A stretch of DNA of 64,000 nt. Source: Conus ventricosus (Eukaryota; Mollusca; Gastropoda; Neogastropoda; Conidae). A program made the position numbers and the translations under genes. The stretch spans positions 6,133,081-6,197,080 of the forward strand of contig CM031603.1 in assembly GCA_018398815.1 (NCBI GenBank), read 5' to 3'. How positions within the stretch are numbered: the stretch's first letter is position 1; every line of letters starts with the position of its first letter. Under the pieces are notes generated by a model. The model did not search any database. It worked only from the letters and a program-made list of their open reading frames with translations, and had not been told where the DNA came from. Shown here piece by piece: positions 60,082 to 64,000 of the stretch.

Positions 60082-62168
60082 CTGTAAGTCACAAATTTCA
60101 AGCCTCATTTTACTAACTCCATTTAAACTCATCAACAATAACATTTGAAAAATAACCTGTTCATGTGTTAGCTGCTACTCTCTAGTGAACGATGCCACTT
60201 CAAAGTGCACCTTTCTAGGAAGAATCTGGCATTGCCATCAGGAAAGCAACACAGGAAGATCACTTTTAAAGAGAGTAAGTTCTGACATCACATTGACCGT
60301 AAAGGCTGTCTGTACAGATTCCCTCCTCACTAGGACTGCTGCTTGTATACACTCCTTCCCTTTTAAATCTCCATCTGCACAGATGCCCTCCCTGTTTAGA
60401 CTCTCTCTCTCTGTACACATTCCGTTCCTGTCAAGACTGCCAGTGTAAATGACAGAAAAAGTCGGTCATCTTCAGCAGCCTGACATCAAGAGAGGTTGCT
60501 TTACCCAGAAATGATGGGTGAGGGGGAAAACAGAAGAACTCTGTATAAACAAAAGATAAAGTAAAAGAAAGAAAAAATAAAAGCAATTCGTCTGTGACAC
60601 ATCAAACACCTTCCAGATTAATCTTCGTCCCCTTCAAATGGGCAAATCTGACAGTCTGACCACTCATCCACTGCATCCAGACATGCCTACCCCAAAATCT
60701 TACTATCAGGAACAGATGTTATAAAAATCAGGAACAAATTGAAAATTTCAAAAATTTTCAGGAACACTCAACCTTCCTTTTGTGGACACAACCGTGCGTG
60801 TGTAGGTTCACACACACACACATTCACACACACAAACACCATAACAATTCTGCAAAACCCCTCTCTTTCAGGCAGAAAAAACAACTTACCTTTATTTACA
60901 CTATGTACATTGCATGTCATGCATGGTTTTCACTGTGCAGACTTCAGAGACCTGTAGTAGGCACTCTTCAGGTCTGCATTGTCCGAGGTCTTGTATTGTT
61001 TTCGCCGCTATTTCTTTTATAATGGCTGTCCCCTTACTCCTGCCACACTGAAACTTCTTTGCCACATCAGAGTCTTTAAACATCAGTTTGAACGCTTTTG
61101 TAAAAGTATCCAAAACGGTGAAAGGCAGATTCAGTTCAGCAACAAGGTCGACGAGCATAACTTCGGCACGAATCACTTCATCTGTTGATTCTGCTTTGCT
61201 GGTCGACGAACTGGTGAAAAATCCAGAAATCTTGCGAGTGTGACCACAAGATATCTCAAAGTCCTTGTGTATTTTGGATTCGACATGTCGACGACAGTCA
61301 TCTTGGCCGCCATGTGCGATGGAGAACTCGCACTGGCAAACCGTGCACCAGCAAAAGTTTTCCCCTTTCCGTCCTTCTTGTAAACATGACCACCTCTCAC
61401 TGTATTGTTTACGAAAGGTTTGCCGACGGCGATCTTGTTTTTTTCGCGGCTGCCGCTGGGGTCCATTTTGAGGTTCATCATCATCTGTCTCGCACACTCG
61501 CTTCGCAGTCTTCATGCTAGCCATGTTTGATAGTCGAGCGCGCTTTGTCTGAATCTCGGCTCCGTTCGGTATGTTTCGTCGACGGATATGGCAGTGTGAG
61601 CATGCGCACTGCGCTTCAATTCAAGCGTCCTAACCGTCATCCGGTTTGTCCCTCTGTGAAAAATTGTCCACTCGTTTGATTTCGGTTTTTTTTTTTTTTT
61701 TTTTTTTTCCCGGAACACGCGATCCCTGACCGTAACGTCTGGAACAAACCTCGATTTTTATGTTTTTCCGTAACAAATACGGCTATTCCGGTACGGTAGG
61801 CATGTCTGCTGCATCCACACAAACTCTGCATCAACATCTGAGTGTTCCCTACCCACCCCTGTCCTGTACCTTTTCCAAAATGGACTTCATGCATCCCGCA
61901 TTGGCCATGCTGGCAAACTCCAGGTGCACGGGTGTTCCACGCTCCACTTGTTTCAGCCCCGACGCTAGGACGTCGATCCGCTTCTGAAAGATGTCAAGCG
62001 GCAGCCCCTCCAGTAGGTGGAGTCCCGATAGGATGACGAGGTCTGGCGCAAAGTCTGGCAGGCTGGTGAAGAAGGTTTCCGCCATGGTCATGGCCAGGTT
62101 GGAGGCGTCATAGCTGCAGATGAAACGATTGGCCACGGGGGTCTGCAGCCCACCCAGGTCTCTCCGAT
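59536..62168 (-). CDS. ADPGK: ADP-dependent glucokinase, C-terminal part (3' partial gene)
   Basis: Two exons on the minus strand encode about the last 280 residues of ADPGK, the ER-associated sugar kinase that phosphorylates glucose using ADP. The order is TPVANRFICSYDASNLAM, PDLVILSGLHLLEG, TPVHLEFASMANAGCM, then VTSLGLNEQELAF, LTRVHFHSLTFHIV, FVFSPVMVCKNPIKTVGLGD and AIS. The GLGD aspartate is the catalytic base of this ribokinase-like family. Exons join in phase 0. The N-terminal half lies beyond position 64000. The gene is convergent with DHX34. Confidence 0.93.
60901..61524 (-). CDS. BED-type zinc-finger protein, truncated hAT-like transposase
   Basis: 207 residues from MASMKTAKRVCETDDDEP. 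A basic stretch (PQRQPRKKQDRRRQTFRKQY) is followed by WCTVCQCEFSIAHGGQDD and CRRHVESKIHKDF, a C-x2-C...H-x4-H finger. Next come ISGFFTSSSTSKAESTDEV and VDLVAELNLPFTVLDTFTKA, a pattern typical of transposon-derived ZBED/KIAA1586-like proteins. The catalytic domain and C-terminal dimerisation region are missing, so it is a fragment with an open frame. It is antisense to DHX34 and co-oriented with ADPGK. Confidence 0.65.
   Translation of the reverse strand: MASMKTAKRVCETDDDEPQNGPQRQPRKKQDRRRQTFRKQYSERWSCLQEGRKGENFCWCTVCQCEFSIAHGGQDDCRRHVESKIHKDFEISCGHTRKISGFFTSSSTSKAESTDEVIRAEVMLVDLVAELNLPFTVLDTFTKAFKLMFKDSDVAKKFQCGRSKGTAIIKEIAAKTIQDLGQCRPEECLLQVSEVCTVKTMHDMQCT
61690..61710. repeat. Poly-T tract
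   Basis: About 20 consecutive T next to the hAT-like terminus. Confidence 0.95.
61870..62168 (-). CDS. ADPGK: ADPGK penultimate coding exon in the window
   Basis: Encodes LGGLQTPVANRFICSYDASN, then PDLVILSGLHLLEGLPLDIF and SILEK, with donor AAAAG|gtacag. The 5' edge (acceptor ttggaccag, about 62168) is less certain, because another acceptor lies only a few bases away. A (GT)n tract follows upstream. Confidence 0.88.
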
Positions 62169-62281
62169 CTGGTCCAATCATGGCAATGGTATATACAGTG
62201 AGGTGGGCAAGATGCTGTGTGTGTGTGTGTGTGTGGTGAGTGTGAGAGTGAGAGTGTGTGTGTGTGTGTGGTGAGTAGTGA

Positions 62282-62314
<33 letters not shown>

Positions 62315-64000
62315 AGAGTGTGTGTGTGCATGTGCGTGTGTGTGTGTGTGTGAGTGTGAGCGTGTGTGCATGCATGTGAATGTGTGTATTCATGCATGCA
62401 CACATGCATGAGCCAGCGAGAAAGAGAGAGAGAGAATGTGTGTTGTGCGTGAGTGTATTAAGTACATGTGTTTTTACATGTGTGTGTGAGCATGCACACA
62501 TGCATGCACATGTCCTAGCTTTTACTGCCATACTCAGAAGAATCTCTTCACTGGCACAAATGGAACTTACTTAGTTAACATTACATTGTCAACCTATTCC
62601 ATTTAAGAACGAAAAGGACCTTAGAATGAAAACTTTGAAATAAGTTAAATATGTTTCTATTTATTTAGAAAAAAAAAAAAGAACTTAATAGTACACTGCT
62701 CCTCCTCCTACTACTACTACTGCTACTACTACTACCACCACCACCACCACCAATTAGAATGGTGATGAATCATTACACTGGAAGCAGCACTCTCTTCAGA
62801 GTTAATGTCTGTGTAGACTCAAATTCTCTCCCAGTCATTTGGATGTGACTTTACACAGGGTGACACTGGTAAAGGCATGCATGAAAAATCTTGCCTGCAC
62901 ATGAGATGCAAATCTACCTTTTGGTGAAAGTAGGCCATCATCAGCCTGTGGGTTGGATGACAGGAAAATAAAACACACATACACACTGCTGTAATGTTTA
63001 GACATCATCCCAAGAGAGGACATGTGACAATTTTAATAGCAGGATGAAAACCTTACACAATAGATTAAAAGCTTACACAACAGATTAAAAGCTTACACAA
63101 CAATCTCATGAACAGTGAACCTTGGTGGTCAGCCGAGGAACAGCAAGTGGCACAGAAAGAGAGGAAAATCGTTTGTTGTTTAAGACTGGCCCTAAAATCA
63201 AATGATGCTTCTTTTTCATATACAGGGCTCCTGCTGGAGAGAAAACAACAATCCCTGAAATTCTGGGGAGGAGAGGCTGGGCCTGGGGCAGAGGGAGAGA
63301 GTTCCAGCAGGCGTGTCTACCCTCACTCAGACAAAACATGTTAAAAACTTGGTGTCAAAATGATGCAGTTTGAGGCAAGTCTGAACTTTGAATAGTGTGT
63401 GTCAACATGAAGGTGCAGCAACAACCAGGACTCTCTGTTTGTACAGCGTTTGTCAGCGTCTTTCACTTTTTCCTCATCTTGCCAACAGGTCGTCAGTCCC
63501 ACTGTTTGGCCTTCAGGTAATAAAAATGGCTACTGCCTGCCCTGGTGTGGAAGTTAACAGGACATCCTGTGAATGTCTGTGTTGTTTGCTAGTGTATCAA
63601 GCAGCAACTAGCGCAGATTGCACTGCCCCCCCCCCCTCCCCCCACCCCCTTTCTTTTTTTCCTAAGAAATTTTTTCTTTCACAGATCCTCAATTTAACTT
63701 TTCGCTAAAATCCCCAAATTACGCCCTGTGTTTATCTGTATATGGAGTAATCATAATGAATGGGCCCGACAGAAAGGCCACAGTCAAGGCGGGAAGGATG
63801 CGACACCAAAAACCTTACAAAAACAAATAATCAAATATCAGGCGAGTTGCTTTATCAGGATCTGACACTAGGACCTCCACAAGGACAGCTGGTACTGAGA
63901 CAGCCTGAACTCCACTGGGTTGTGGTGTGCAGAGGGATGAGCAGTGAGGGACTAATGCCAACTGCGTGGACCACAATGAATAAAAGAAAAACATGGGGGC
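62169..64000. other. ADPGK upstream intron, no further exon seen
   Basis: (GT)n-rich sequence at 62215-62395, short triplet runs (ctactactactgc / caccaccacc) at about 62705-62750 and a C-rich tract at 63625. I could not find an earlier ADPGK exon on the minus strand, so it must lie beyond the window. Confidence 0.5.

Larger units (their letters stand above)
60901..61726 (-). mobile_element. hAT-like element 5' part in ADPGK intron
   Basis: On the minus strand the end reads CAGGGATCGCGTGTTCCGGG followed by a poly-A stretch, at 61726 and lower. The CAGGGAT start matches the element at 24568. The other end was not found, so the lower boundary is only where the coding part stops. It carries a 207-residue BED-finger frame. 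Confidence 0.6.

Overview
The window is animal nuclear DNA. Genes are split by GT-AG introns, and non-coding sequence is crowded with (CA)n/(CT)n microsatellites, long minisatellite arrays, tRNA-derived SINEs, LINE 3' fragments, hAT-like and Tc1-like DNA transposons and a possible Penelope-like terminal repeat. The TE mix and the gene sequences fit a lophotrochozoan, most likely a mollusc (possibly a gastropod); this is an inference and I cannot name a species.

Two host genes are recognisable. Positions 3498-51275 (+) hold the DEAH-box RNA helicase DHX34 in about 21 coding exons. All six core helicase motifs are present, along with the winged-helix/ratchet region and two C-terminal zinc fingers. 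From 62168 down to 59536 (-) lie the last two coding exons of ADP-dependent glucokinase (ADPGK), whose 5' exons lie beyond the window. The genes are convergent, tail to tail, and about 8.3 kb separates their stop codons.

Layout: 1-3497 is upstream or 5' intronic DNA with CT and TTGTC repeats. Next come DHX34 exon 1 (with a 100-N assembly gap), exon 2, a decayed hAT-like element (8748-12218), and exons 3-10. Intron 10 carries a three-level nest: a hAT-like element containing an inverted repeat pair, which contains an intact Tc1 element. Exons 11-21 follow, separated by SINEs, LINE remnants, a young 356-bp MITE and several kilobases of minisatellite. Positions 51276-59535 are intergenic, with a near-perfect 10-copy 58-bp array and a 37-bp array. 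ADPGK follows, with a third hAT-like insertion in its intron.

The main points of interest are: a minisatellite that multiplies the 3' splice site of DHX34 exon 13; four single-base indels in exon 3 (probably assembly error); an apparently intact Tc1 transposase; a hammerhead-like motif in the inverted repeat pair; and four transposons whose insertion junctions all fall inside minisatellite arrays. I found no prokaryote-type gene cluster, CRISPR array or clearly new enzymatic system.
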